A stretch of 23,947 bases of DNA, taken from Pelargonium nanum (lineage: Eukaryota > Streptophyta > Magnoliopsida > Geraniales > Geraniaceae). The position numbers were made by a program, and so were the translations under genes. The notes under the pieces are model-generated. The model was not told the origin of the DNA. It searched no databases and saw only the letters and a program-made list of their open reading frames with translations. Below, in pieces: positions 1 to 10,534 of this stretch. The stretch's first letter is position 1, and the number at the start of each line of letters is the position of its first letter. The DNA lies in the NCBI GenBank assembly GCA_036897485.1, contig JAYMTF010001353.1, positions 1-23,947 of the forward strand. The letters are read 5' to 3'.

Positions 1-113
1 GGGGCTATCTGTCACAAAACAAAATGTTTAGGGGGCTATCTGTCACAAAACAAAGTTCAGGGGATGTATCTGTTTTATGTGGATAGTTCATATGGGTTAT
101 CTGTAATTAACCC
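1..113. mobile_element. Cut-off terminal end of a Mutator-like element
   Basis: The last 30 or so bases (GTTCATATGGGTTATCTG, then TAATTAACCC) closely resemble the right terminal inverted repeat of the complete Mutator-like element at 12639-14075. The segment also holds two tandem copies of a roughly 30-base unit starting GGGGCTATCTGTCACAAAAC, at about 1-31 and 33-59. The rest of the element lies outside the window, so its length and target-site duplication cannot be checked. It appears to be a related family member rather than a copy of the same element. Confidence 0.5.
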
Positions 114-1881
114 TATTTTTTTTAAGAACTTTTATAATTTATAATGTGTAAAGTATTCAATTTGGTTTTAAACTTTCGCTGAATTTTTAAATATTAATCC
201 AAAATGGAGCTTACCTTTGGAGCTTATATCAAAAGTTTCAGGGATCAAGTTGGGTCGAAACACAAAAATTCAAAATTCATTTGAGTTTACAAAAAATGAG
301 TTTCAAATTAAGTGCAAACACGAAAGTACATAGATTATTATGAGACTTTTACTTTTAAAATTCACGATAATATACGTTATTTGGCAAAATAGTATGATTC
401 TATATGTACTTTTTTTATATCGGTTGAGCTACATAATAGGGGGTAACTTTCTCCTTTTAATCTAAAATTTCACTTCATCCGACGCAATAAGAATTAAACT
501 CACGACCTCTCACATGAAAATATGTATCTTGACCATTTGCAACATCCCTTAGGCGAAAACTCCATATGTACTTTATTTTACATAATTTATTATTTTTATT
601 ATTTGTTAACTTGTTTTAAATAAATTTGTTTTCTTATTTAAAATAAAAGTTGTTTGATTATGACTCAATCAACAAATTGAATTGGTTGTTATTTTTGTAT
701 TGTACTTTTAGCTCAATCATTGAAAAAAGGTATTGTTTCACTAAAAGTCTAAAACATAGTATATTATTAGTGATATTTATGTAAGCTACTTAATTATATT
801 TAATTAAACCAATACTTTATTGTCTATATTACTGTTCTAACCCAGATTTATATTATTACCATGTGGATTGATATAATCGAAATGATATACTAATTAATAT
901 TTTGACATTTAAATATGTGGATTGATATGTAAAAAGTAAAAATTAAAAAGTAATTGCATTAAAATTTGTTTTGTGGTATACAAAATTTCACATGAATTGT
1001 GATGAGATTTGGGGACAAGTGTCACAAGCCAAATTTGAAAGAGACAAATCATAATTTGACATGTGTTTTGGATCTTATATATTTTTCCATGAGTATATGT
1101 CGGGCAAATTATTTGAAATAACAATATTAATAATATAATTTCACAAAATTAATTGTAATTACAATATTTTTACGAATGTAATAAAAATAATAACATTGAT
1201 TTAGGTAGTAATAAAATGGTTTGATGGAGTAAAAAACATTATTTTTTTAGTTTATTATCATTTTTTAAATGCATAGTATTACATTTTAATGTTTAAAATA
1301 TTGGACGCATGTTAAATTACAAATTTGAACTTGTAATCTCAAAAAAAATGGGAAATATAATTGGATGCTAATTACATTTATACTTATTTGTGACACATCT
1401 TTTCTTTAACTTAATATTAGGATTCAATCATCTATTGACACCTATCTTTCAAATTTATTAAAACCAAATAAAAACAAAAAAATTGCTTTCACTCACTTGC
1501 CACTTGTATGTGCTACTCATTGTAACATGTCCTTTACTATGGTGGTTGATTTGAGTCCATGTCTTGTTTTTAGTGGTGAAATAGATTTTTGTTGTAAGGA
1601 ATTTTTAGCTCTTTCTTCATTTATAAGACTCTAGGTTCTGGGGTTTTCCTATAAAAGCTATTTAATTATATAACTCTTATAGTTCTCTCTAGGACTTTAC
1701 CAAATTTCTTTATATATATAGTGGAAAAGTAATGTGAGTAAAAAAAATTGGTTTAGGCTGAGCCAAATCAATGAAGTGATGACATCTTATTAAATTTAAT
1801 TTATATCAACTCAAGTGAATTTGTGAGAGTAGAGCGATATTCAACACAAATACAATACAATTAAAAATCTCCTATTCGTGT
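114..1881. other. AT-rich non-coding upstream region
   Basis: I see no gene here. The stretch is strongly AT-rich with many homopolymer runs and stop codons in all frames, and its short ORFs look like chance. A 14-base direct repeat (ATGTGGATTGATAT) occurs at 861-874 and 914-927. A possible decayed SINE lies at about 400-560 and is listed separately. Confidence 0.6.
400..560 (-). repeat. Possible decayed SINE
   Basis: Read on the minus strand, this stretch has a B-box-like segment (GGTCGTGAGTTTAATTC) and about 50 bases upstream an A-box-like segment (AAATGGTCAAGA). A body follows (GTAGCTCAACCGATATA) that runs into an A-rich end. The body reappears, diverged, at about 19255-19315 on the same strand, which supports a dispersed repeat. 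No clear target-site duplication was found. It could also be another kind of short repeat. Confidence 0.3.
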
Positions 1882-2116
1882 TAGAACTGACAATTTGCAT
1901 CCGAACCCGCAACCATCCAAAATCCAATCTAACTAAAAGTGGAACTGTCTTATCCAACCATTTATGCAGTTCGACGATATCATATTTATTCTACAAAATA
2001 CATGCAAATCAACATAAAATCCATACATCGACCCTAAGAACTACTTTCAGATCCAAATTAATTTTCATAAATTTAAATCTAGACAAATTTGACCTAAAAT
2101 TTGAACGTCAATTCTA
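1882..2116. mobile_element. hAT-like MITE, copy 1 (upstream of gene A)
   Basis: The left end (TAGAACTGACAATTTG, then CATCCGAACCCGC) aligns with the left end of the better preserved copy at 14665. The right end reads TTGAACGTCAATTCTA, whose reverse complement TAGAATTGACG mirrors the start. The length of about 235 bp fits the other copies, which run from about 201 to 229 bp. No convincing 8-bp target-site duplication remains, so the boundaries are estimates. It ends about 210 bp before the start codon of gene A, inside its likely proximal promoter, and contains a W-box core TTGACC at 2089-2094. Confidence 0.5.
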
Positions 2117-2244
2117 GCGTGTCGCACACATCACCTAACTCGATATTGGGCCTACCATAATTTAACCCAAACTCACATTATTGCATAATTTTTGTCTCAA
2201 CCCGCCAACAAATTGTGTGGTTCTTGCGCTTTTTCGTGTTTTCA

Positions 2245-2324
2245 AATTCTCCCACTCCCACTCACTATCTCTCCCATCTCCATTTCCCAAATCTTCATCT
2301 TCTTCCCCAAATTTCTCTGAAAAT
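2245..2324 (+). promoter_or_regulatory. CT-rich 5' leader of gene A
   Basis: A pyrimidine-rich tract (repeated CTCTCCC, TTCCC and CTTCTTCC blocks) runs up to the start codon at 2325. Such tracts (Y patches) are common at plant transcription starts and in 5' UTRs. I see no good TATA box in the preceding 150 bases, so the promoter may be TATA-less. There is no upstream ATG between about 2181 and 2324. The transcription start itself cannot be fixed from sequence. Confidence 0.4.
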
Positions 2325-5300
2325 ATGCAATTCAAAGCCCTAGCTCGCCTATCTCAGCCTCCTCTGCTCCACCAAGACCCCAATCCCAAGTTCCTCTTCC
2401 ACGAGCTCCGACCATTTTCTCTCTCCGCGTCTCGCATTCGCTTCCGGAAATCTTGGAATGCGTTGAATTTGAGCAATTCGTCGAAAGTTCATGGAACTAG
2501 GTTTGTGACTTGTTGTATTAGCCCAAGCCAAGAGGTTGAAATTGGTGCTGAAAATGACGGTAATGGTGTTGCTCCGGTTGGTTTGTTTGAGGAGGAGGTG
2601 GAGGTGGAGGTTGGGACGGAGGAATTGGGGAATCAAAGTATCTGGAACCAGATAAAGGAGATTGCGATGTTTACGGGACCTGCTACGGGTCTGTGGATTT
2701 GTGGACCGTTGATGAGTCTCATTGACACTGTGGTTATTGGTCAGGGAAGCTCAATTGAGCTTGCTGCTTTAGGTAATTGGATGTTGTGTGTTCGTTTTGG
2801 TTTATATATCTGTTTGGTTGCTGAGAAAATGTGGGAAAGAAAAGAAAAGTTTGAATCAGTTGAAATCTTATCTCAATGGTATCTCCTCTAACATTTTTTT
2901 TTAGTCTGAGCTCATAATTGGGGTTTTCAATGGTTTTAGCTCCTAAATTAGTCAAGTTGCTCTTGATTGGTTTAAGGGCTAAAACCATTAGAACACTAAT
3001 TATGGGTTAAAACTAATAAAAATGTAAATCCATGGGTACCAAACTATTTTACCCTTTATTTTATGTGAATAATTTGGGTTTTGTGTGGGTGTTTTAAGAA
3101 GCTGGAGAGGTTAACTGGATGATCTTGTTTTGCTTGAGCAGGTCCTGGGACAGTTCTTTGTGATTATATGAGTTATGTGTTTATGTTCCTTTCAATTGCA
3201 ACTTCAAATATGGTTGCCACTGCACTTGCCAGACAGGTTAGTTTTTTATTTATGTAAATAGGACAAGTAAGAAGAAGAAGAAAGTACTTATGGTTTTCTG
3301 CCAGTACTATTGAATAAACATTACCACGTCAATACTTATTTGTGACTTTTTGTTTATTTTGATTTTTCTTTCCTTTTAAGGCATTATTTCTGTCTATTTT
3401 GTTTTCTTTATTTTTCCCTCAGTAGATGAGTTTGGAGATTCTGTGGACAAGTGGATAACCAAACAAAAGGAGAAAAGAAAAAAAAAAACACATGGACATG
3501 AGTATTGTTTAGTAACATCAAGGTCTCTCAGACCTACCAACCATCTTTTAGCATAACCACAAACCAAGGATAAGATCTTGGGTAAAGGTGGCAATCTGGG
3601 TTATGGGTTGGGTTTTAGGGATGAAAAGGTTTGACCCGCCCACCAGAGGTACAGGTTGCCCGATCTGATCCACAATTCTCCATAGCCTGAAAATTAACCA
3701 GGGCCATTTTATGTGTCTTGAACCCGCAAAATACGGGTTGGATTTTGGGTGCTCGCGGGTTTGGGTTCAAATTGCCAGCCCTGGTCTTTGGCATATCTTC
3801 TATAACCTTGCTAATTTTGTGGGTTTGGATAGGGTGATTTTACTGAAGTAGTATAATCAATTGGGTAGGGTTTAGAAGTTACCTTTAGTGGCATTTTTTG
3901 AACAGATGATGCGTAGTTTGACCGTGTATCCCCGACAGATCATTACACCCGAGTTTCTTTGTATTTTCTCTGTAATATAGTAATAACTAGCAAATTAATG
4001 TGATTAAAAATCTGTATCTTTCAAACGTTTTGTTTTAGTTATGTAAGTTCATCTTTGAAAAGATCATTAAAATTGTTCAGAACAATTAAGAGGTGATTTG
4101 TAGTAAAATTTCAATTAATTTTACCCGTTAATGGGTTTAGTTCATTTTTCCATGGATCGACATTCCCGTGTTGGTATCGATGTCAGGCGGTTGACTTGAT
4201 CCTACTCGACCAATTGCTGGCCCTATGTTGCATTGGTTTGAACATTCTTATGTCATTGATTCCACAAATATAGTTGTGCATGCAAGTGCTTGGATGATCT
4301 ATGGAAATGAAATGGCTCCACATTGCGTATAGCATCTTAGTACGGTTTCCAGATAAGCTTTTGAGAACACATGTTTGATTAAACTGGAAATGTGTGCATG
4401 CTCAATGTAATTGTCAACACAGGGTCTGATCACATTTCACATCCTCCCGTATCACATTTAAAAAGAAACAGAAACCGGGTACTAGTAAAGAATACACTAT
4501 AACATTATTACTGCAATCAATATATATTGTACTATTCTGTTAAAAATTTCTTTACGCTAAGCCACTACACTTAATGAGTCCTCTATTGCTTTGTTGAATT
4601 TATCTACTCTTTATGAGATTAACTGAGTATTCTTATACTCTCTTACTAATTAGCTTTGTTGTGCTTGAATTGTTTGTTTGATCACTTATTTTTCATTCTT
4701 TGTTTGTCTATCGTGTATTGTTTAACTTGCAGGATAAAAATGAAGTGCAGCATCAAATATCTGTCTTACTCTTTTTGGGCTTGACTTGTGGTTTCTTCAT
4801 GCTTATCTTTACAAAATTCTTTGGCTCATGGGCTCTAGCTGGTAAAAATTACATATTCCAATTTTTATCTACTATTATGCATAATAATAAACACGTAGAG
4901 GTTTGGTTATGTTTGAGTTCTCGGTCATCTCATTTTGTGTAATATTCTTTTTCTTTCAGCCTTTACCGGCCCCAAAAATGCACATATTGTACCTGCAGCA
5001 AATATATACGTTCAGGTTGGTTTTCTTTTGATAAAGCCATTAATGTGTTCTCTTTTCAAATGATGGATTGCCTGTTATTCTCATTGGATTTTGCTCTCTC
5101 TCTCTCTCTCTTCAATGTTACTGGCCAATTGCAATCTAAACCTCTCTGAGAGCCGGTTTGTTTAATTTGCAGTAAGTACCTGAAAATGAGTGTAAATAAA
5201 TGAAACTAAAACTAGAACCTATGCTTCCAGAGACACAAGCACAACTGTCATCCAAGTCATGCACCCCTTTAGTTGCCCAAATTGATTGTTGTGGCATTTC

Positions 5301-8300
5301 AACACTCATGATATGTTTCTGCTGACACTTTGACTATATTATGTACCTTTCCTGTTTGTAGATTCGAGGCTTGGCATGGCCTGCAATACTTGTTGGATGG
5401 GTTGCCCAAAGTGCAAGGTGTGAATATTCTGCAATTTCCCCCACATTATATATTGAATGAGCCGGCAATATCTTACCCTTTGTTCTATACTGGTTATCGA
5501 CATGTTAATGCTAATATTAAATAGTTTTGTAAGTGCAACTATATTAACTGGTTACATCTGTTTCTAATTTGTTTTTTGTTTTCCCCTATGTGTATATATA
5601 TTCCAGTCTTGGTATGAAAGATTCTTGGGGACCTTTGAAGGCTTTGGCAGTTTCTAGTGCTATAAATGGCATCGGTGATGTTGTTTTGTGTAGCTTCTTA
5701 GGTTATGGTATTGCTGGAGCAGCATGGGCAACAATGGCATCACAAGTATGCTGAAATAACTTCCCAGTTATATTATAAACCCCTTCTTTTCATTTACATG
5801 TTTTGTGTTACTTAATTGTTGCATATTTTATTTTTGAATATTTCCACTACCATTTACTAGCATGCTTTAGGTTGTTGCAGCTTTTATGATGATTGAAGCT
5901 CTGAATCAAAAGGGATATAATGCATATTCAATATCTATTCCATCACCCGATGAACTTCTGACTATATTTGGAATTGCTGCTCCAGTATTTATAACAATGA
6001 TGTCAAAGGTTTGTTACTTTCACTTGAATGGTAATATCTTTTGATGTGATTATTTACTTGCGTCTGAGACAATCTGATGTTTTAGGTGGCTTTCTACTCA
6101 CTCATAATATATTTCGCTACATCTATGGGTACACATATAGTGGCTGCTCATCAGGTCTGTTTTACCAGTGTATTTAATTTTGGCTACTTTTATGTCTTCT
6201 TTGTATTCTCCTAAAAGGATGTTAATTTACATTAACGACTAACTCCACCTCTAGGTCATGATTCAAATGTACACTATGTTTACTGTGTGGGGTGAGCCTC
6301 TCTCTCAAACTGCACAATCATTTATGCCAGAGTTAATGTATGGAGTAAACAGAAATTTGTCAAAGGTTAGTGGTTTCTGTTTGTAATTATAACTATCAGT
6401 GCCCAGGTAATTTGGTTATTGAACGAATTTTATGCCTAAAATGATCCTCCAACTATTAAAAATCGATGAAAATGGTCTTCGAAACTTCGACATTAAGTGT
6501 AACTAACTTTTCTATTAGTTTTGCTGACATGACATTATAATGGATACAAAATTAAATTAATTACACAATCAACCAGTGTTGACATGGCATTTCACTATTT
6601 GAATAATGAAATGTCCTTTTAGGGCTGACTGTGTAATTAATTTAAATTTTGTTTATTTTAATGTCACATCAGCAAACTAACAAAAAAAGTAATGGATGTT
6701 TGTGTCGGAGACCATTATGGTTGGTTTTTAATAATTAGAGGACTATTCTAGCATGAAATTAGTTCAGTAACCAAATTAGTCGGATCCCGATAATTCATAA
6801 ATTATTTTGGTACTACTTCCTTAGTTCCTTTCTTCCTTGTATATCAATCTTTTCAAGCATTCTGTTACCCTTGGCATCTTAATGATGCTATGTAGAGACA
6901 TTTGGCATGTATTTAACAGAATGTGGAGTGATATAGTATTTCATTTCTTCTTCGAATCTTTATTGGATTTGGAAATGTTTGGTTAAAAAGTTTAATCTTA
7001 TGTGTGTTTTTTTAAGTGTCTGAAAGATTTGTGATATCAAACAGGCTCGAACCTTACTAAAGTCCCTTATGATCATTGGAACTATACTTGGATTGGTGTT
7101 GGGAACTATTGGAGCAACACTTACAGGACTGTTCCCAAAAATGTATACACCTGATCAGATGGTTATAGGGGAGGTATGTTTTTTGCTTTTCAAACTTTTC
7201 TTAATTATCTTTTCCCTTTTTGTACAATTAGTTCTTGTAAATGATTGGTGTAAGAAGTTAGGTATCATGAGCAAGGATAGTTTTAGTGTGTACTAGTTTC
7301 AAACATTATATGATCTTTGCGGCTTTTGACCGTACAAGTGGAATTGTGATTTGTGAGTACGGCATATCGTACTAGATGGTTTAATGATTAAACAAATTAA
7401 CAATTTTGTTTATTTGAGTTATATATGCCCTTCTTTAGAAAACTGAGATGGATTCAGGTGATACTTTTGGCGTATTAGAAAGTACAATAACTGAAAAATC
7501 CCTTGAAATGTCAAAGTAGTCGTGAATAGCTCTTGGACTCCTGCTTGATCATCATATCTGTATTATTTTCTCACTAGCTTGTTTTTATAATTATTTTACT
7601 TTCTCAGTTGAAGTAGAAGAACACAATCAATTTTGGAGAACATGTTTTATCAGCAAAAATTGTGATTATATTAGTTTAGATTCTGAATTCACTCATTACG
7701 TATCTGATTCTTCTCAATGTTTCTTTCATGTGCCTGTGCAGATGCACAAAGTGTTGATTCCATACTTCGCTGCATTAGCTATTACACCCTGCACTCTTGG
7801 CCTTGAAGGAACATTGCTGGTATGTTTGGTACACTCGTATTTTTATATTTTGGCATGATCTTATACTAATGCCCTAGTACAACTTTTCAACAAACATCTT
7901 TCCATATACAAGGGAACCTCATTATTACTTAGTTCACATTCCATCACTTTCCATGAGATTGAATGTTTCTTCCTCGTGCAGGCTGGAAGGGACCTTAAAT
8001 TTGCTAGCTTAGCGATGAGCGGATGCTTTGTCTTGGGTGCCCTATTACTCATGGTAAATATCTATCTCACACATATAAGTAGCATTTTAATTTTGTTTTT
8101 AAATGAGAATTGGAATGAGATGCACATTTCAAAACCGTTTTGATGGACAAAAAGTTCTAGTCTAAACACGATGAATGGAATTCTTGATTTCCATTTTTGA
8201 ACACAAATTCTTATCGAAACGTAGAGCTGGTATTTCATGTTTTGGGTTGTATTTTTCGGGTTCAAAAGGCCTAACCTGAACCCAACCCGCAAGGGGGGCA

Positions 8301-8770
8301 GATTTCGAGCTTTTAGTACAAAATGTGTGGGTTTGCCCAACTCAACCCAAAAGTTGATCGGGTCTAATATCTGATCTGAACTCGCACAAATGTAGGTCGA
8401 GTTTAGTGTAGCCGCGAGTTTGGGTCCAAATTGCCAACTCTATCCACATGCTATCATACTGTCAATTTCTGATTTTTCTCTACATACGCTGTCAACTAAT
8501 TTGATTATGTTTCACTCTCTCCCAGTTTGTAAGCAGTAGACAATATGGTCTGCTAGGCTGTTGGTGCGCGCTCGTAGGGTTCCAATGGGTAAGAGCCCTA
8601 GCTTTCCTCGTCATGTAAATGCATAATTTCCATTCCAAGACCAATCCGAAAGTAACAAACTTCATTTTCAGGCTCGGTTTTTCCTCTCTCTGAGTCGCCT
8701 TCTTTCTCCTAACGGCGTGCTCTCAGAGGACTTGAGTCAGTATAAACTAGGGAAGCTTGGAGTTGCTTAG
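2325..8770 (+). CDS. DTX46: MATE gene A: plastid EDS5/EDS5H-like transporter (DETOXIFICATION 46 type)
   Basis: Exons: 2325-2772, 3142-3236, 4733-4841, 4960-5015, 5362-5417, 5607-5745, 5871-6008, 6086-6154, 6255-6365, 7045-7173, 7742-7819, 7982-8053, 8526-8588 and 8672-8770. All introns are GT-AG and the join is open for 553 aa, the usual length for this clade. Residues 1 to about 64 are Ser/Arg-rich with few acids, like a chloroplast transit peptide, followed by an acidic linker (about 88-100). The MATE domain (about 105-530, 12 predicted membrane segments) carries [18 protein letters not shown] in TM1 with Asp134, [22 protein letters not shown] and [11 protein letters not shown]. Plastid MATE proteins of this clade include Arabidopsis EDS5, which exports isochorismate for salicylic acid synthesis; substrate here is inferred only. 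The ATG at 2325 is the first in-frame ATG before the transit peptide. Compared with gene B, it differs at several C-lobe sites (LTG for VPW at 433-435, His364 for Asn, CTLG for STHS at 467-470) and has one residue fewer in the tail. Exact splice sites are by eye. Confidence 0.92.
2911..3009. repeat. Inverted repeat in intron 1 of gene A
   Basis: The left arm at about 2911-2944 (CTCATAATTGGGGTTTTC, then AATGGTTTTAGC) is mirrored by the right arm at about 2976-3009, whose reverse complement reads AACCCATAATTAGTGTTC and then TAATGGTTTTAGCC. The loop is about 30 bases. This looks like a short MITE remnant or a deletion derivative with its termini left. It could fold into a hairpin in the pre-mRNA. 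No target-site duplication was identified. Confidence 0.5.
3583..3783. mobile_element. hAT-like MITE, copy 2 (intron 2 of gene A)
   Basis: It starts TAAAGGTGGCAATCTGGG and ends TTCAAATTGCCAGCCCTG, whose reverse complement CAGGGCTGGCAATTTG matches the start imperfectly. Possible 8-bp target-site duplications flank it: ATCTTGGG on the left and GTCTTTGG on the right, 6 of 8 identical. The interior is full of GGGTT, GACCCG and CGGGTT words, as in the other copies. It helps explain why intron 2 is 1496 bp here but 504 bp in gene B. An 8-bp duplication and the terminal sequence suggest the hAT superfamily. Confidence 0.6.
5094..5110 (+). repeat. (CT)n microsatellite, intron 4 of gene A
   Basis: A run of about eight CT dinucleotides lies in intron 4 of gene A. 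It is a simple repeat with no apparent functional link to the splice sites, which are at 5016 and 5361. Confidence 0.85.
6408..6778. mobile_element. MITE with about 80-bp terminal inverted repeats (intron 9 of gene A)
   Basis: The left end reads TAATTTGGTTATTGAACG and then AATTTTATGCC. The reverse complement of the right end reads TAATTTGGTTACTGAACT and then AATTTCATGCT. The similarity continues for about 80 bases, through ATTAAAAA and the ATGGTC word. A second, inner inverted pair (ATTAAATTAATTACACA and TGTGTAATTAATTTAAAT) flanks the centre. No clean target-site duplication was seen, so the superfamily is uncertain; the long terminal repeats fit a Mutator-type MITE. It accounts for over half of the 679-bp intron, which is only 202 bp in gene B. 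Confidence 0.65.
8222..8442. mobile_element. hAT-like MITE, copy 3 (intron 12 of gene A)
   Basis: It starts TAGAGCTGGTATTTCATG and ends GGTCCAAATTGCCAACTCTA. The reverse complement of the end, TAGAGTTGGCAATTTGG, matches the family terminus. The length of 221 bp fits the other copies. The flanks TCGAAACG and TCCACATG share 5 of 8 positions, so the target-site duplication is decayed at best. It explains most of the size of intron 12 (472 bp against 83 bp in gene B). Confidence 0.65.
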
Positions 8771-9140
8771 AGTTGCTTCGTGGCTCGGCTCATTTCAATG
8801 TAACACGCGACAATTGAAGTTTCTACCTCTCCGACTTAAATACGCAACTGGGTATTGAAATCTCTTGCTCTTTTGGCTTGTTATATGGTTTTTGCCAAAA
8901 TTGTGACAAAGATGGCAATGTCTTTTGTCCAAACTGCCAAAGGTGTCATAGTCATGGTGTTCTGTTAGAAGGTCCAAAAGCATAAGAAGAGCACAAGCTC
9001 AATATATGCTATAGTTACCTCACAACCAATTGTAATGTTTGTACTTTGTATGATCCTTTGTTGTAATATTTATGGGGTTAAAGCAAAACTATTTATCTAG
9101 CTCCATTGTTCATTTTAGTGATACTGTAATTGGCTTTTAA
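8771..9140 (+). other. Likely 3' UTR of gene A
   Basis: After the TAG stop at 8768-8770 the sequence is non-coding. It becomes rich in TTGTA and TTTGT words (TTGTAATGTTTGTACTTTG near 9030 and TTGTTGTAATATTTATG near 9058), which resemble plant far-upstream and near-upstream polyadenylation signals. Cleavage is therefore likely near 9060-9140. This is inference; no transcript evidence is available. Confidence 0.45.
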
Positions 9141-10044
9141 TAATAATTAAAGAATTTAAGCTAATTTTTTTGAGTTAAATTTAGCCACCATTTATATTAT
9201 GGTTCCTAAACATTCAGCTTAGTGTCTTGAAATTTTTGGATTTTCAAGGGTGTGTTGCTACGAATTTATAGAATATTAATTAACAACCAACTATTGTCGG
9301 AGCAATTGGTTTAAGATTTTTACTCTTCCAGAGTTCTCAGGTTGGAGGCTCAGTTGGTACGCTTGCTTATAAAAAATATATATTAATTAACAAAAAAAGA
9401 CATTTATTTAGAATAAATAACAAAGTGATGGTACTAATAAGAATTATAGCTCATATTTTTCGCTCTCTTTGTTATATATGAAATATACTTTTTAGTGAAA
9501 ATGAAATACATAAATTTGTTTATGAATTTGCTTTTGAAACAATTAATATCTAGCATAAATAAAAAAGACAAATCATATTTTGGGTGTGAACTAAAATGTA
9601 TATATAAGTCTATTTGTCAAAATTTGTACAACAAATACATGAACTTTATTTTAAACACAATTTATAGTACCGATGTTAACTTCTTTTCGTAAGAGATGCA
9701 TAAGTGACGGTAGATGTTGCGTTTTTGTATGACGTGGAGATTGACAATATGACTTGTCTTGCTGACGTAACACATTTAAAATTCAATATATATAGTTTAT
9801 GTGCCAAAAATACGCTTGTTTTAGGAACTCATATTCGTATGCAAATATTTGAAATATGAATTATAAATGACATTTTTAGTAAAAATGAATCAAATAAAAA
9901 ATTTATTAAACACGTGCAACTCATGCAAAGTATTGAAAATTGTGTTTTATATTTTTCTATCATTCATTTAATTTTGGAAATATAAAAAATGCATAAAATT
10001 TAGTGAACAAATAATAAAAAAATATAAATCATAAAATTCAATGA
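9141..10044. other. AT-rich spacer between the two MATE genes
   Basis: No gene is seen. The short ORF at 9495-9692 is AT-rich chance coding. The stretch carries three TGACG motifs at 9705-9709, 9730-9734 and 9763-9767, and a G-box core CACGTG at 9911-9916. It forms the distal promoter of gene B. Confidence 0.55.
9705..9767 (+). promoter_or_regulatory. TGACG motif cluster upstream of gene B
   Basis: TGACG occurs at 9705-9709, 9730-9734 (as TGACGTGG) and 9763-9767 (as TGACGTAA). Three more copies follow at 10165-10169, 10214-10218 and 10311-10315, all on the plus strand and all upstream of gene B. TGACG is the core bound by TGA-class bZIP factors, which mediate salicylic acid responses. The spacing here is wider than in the classic as-1 element, so function is only a suggestion. 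Confidence 0.35.
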
Positions 10045-10350
10045 CCTTTTTAGGATTTGCAATTCGAGTCATGACTCGTGACACAACATGAACATGACAC
10101 AAGTTTTAAATTGGTTTTTGTTTAGTTCATGTTAATTAACAGAGTCCGTTTTATAGTTGTGTCGTGACGAACCCGTTTAATCAAATGAGTCAAACATTAA
10201 TCGTTTAAAACATTGACGCATATAAGTTGAGTTGATAAAATACATCGGGTTTGCCGGTTTGGTATGGTCCTTTATAAAAGCTTTCATTTTGATTCGATCC
10301 AAATTCGGCCTGACGTGTCTAACGTAATACTAAACTTTTAACCCGACACA
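10045..10350. repeat. Dispersed repeat, family B, copy 1 (promoter of gene B)
   Basis: This stretch shares a string of words in the same order with 18100-18590. The shared words are GAGTCATGACTC, CGAACATGACA (ATGAACATGACA here), a GTTGTGTCGTG-type block and CCCGTTTAAT, followed by GAGTC. It is a decayed dispersed element, possibly a hAT-type MITE, whose ends I cannot define. It lies 250-550 bp upstream of the gene B start codon and includes a TATA-like TTTATAAAAG at 10271-10280. Confidence 0.5.
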
Positions 10351-10534
10351 AATAGATAATTTTGTTTTTGAGAAAACTAAAATGCATGGAAATTGCCCGT
10401 TTTTGCACGCTAACATCGGTGGCTCAATTTCCAAAACCAACCATATTTCTTGCCGCCAAACCTCGTCGCTGTGTCGTCTTAAACTCTCCCACAAATTTCA
10501 GCTGTTTTGATATTTGAATCAAAATCCACTAAAC

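Noticed and set aside
1878-2117. 79-codon ORF upstream of gene A
   Set aside because: It coincides almost exactly with a MITE copy and has no recognisable domain.
2181-2324. N-terminal extension of gene A by 48 codons upstream of 2325
   Set aside because: The frame is open but begins at a TTG, not an ATG, and the extra residues come from the CT-rich leader. The ATG at 2325 gives a normal transit peptide.
7069-7296. 75-codon ORF running past exon 10 of gene A
   Set aside because: It is exon 10 read through the 7174 donor into the intron; the true exon ends at GAG|GTATGT and continues at 7742.
9335-9375. tRNA-like A box (GGCTCAGTTGGTA)
   Set aside because: No B box or cloverleaf follows; the downstream sequence is a TATA-rich tract. 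It may be a SINE scrap but cannot be supported as a tRNA gene.
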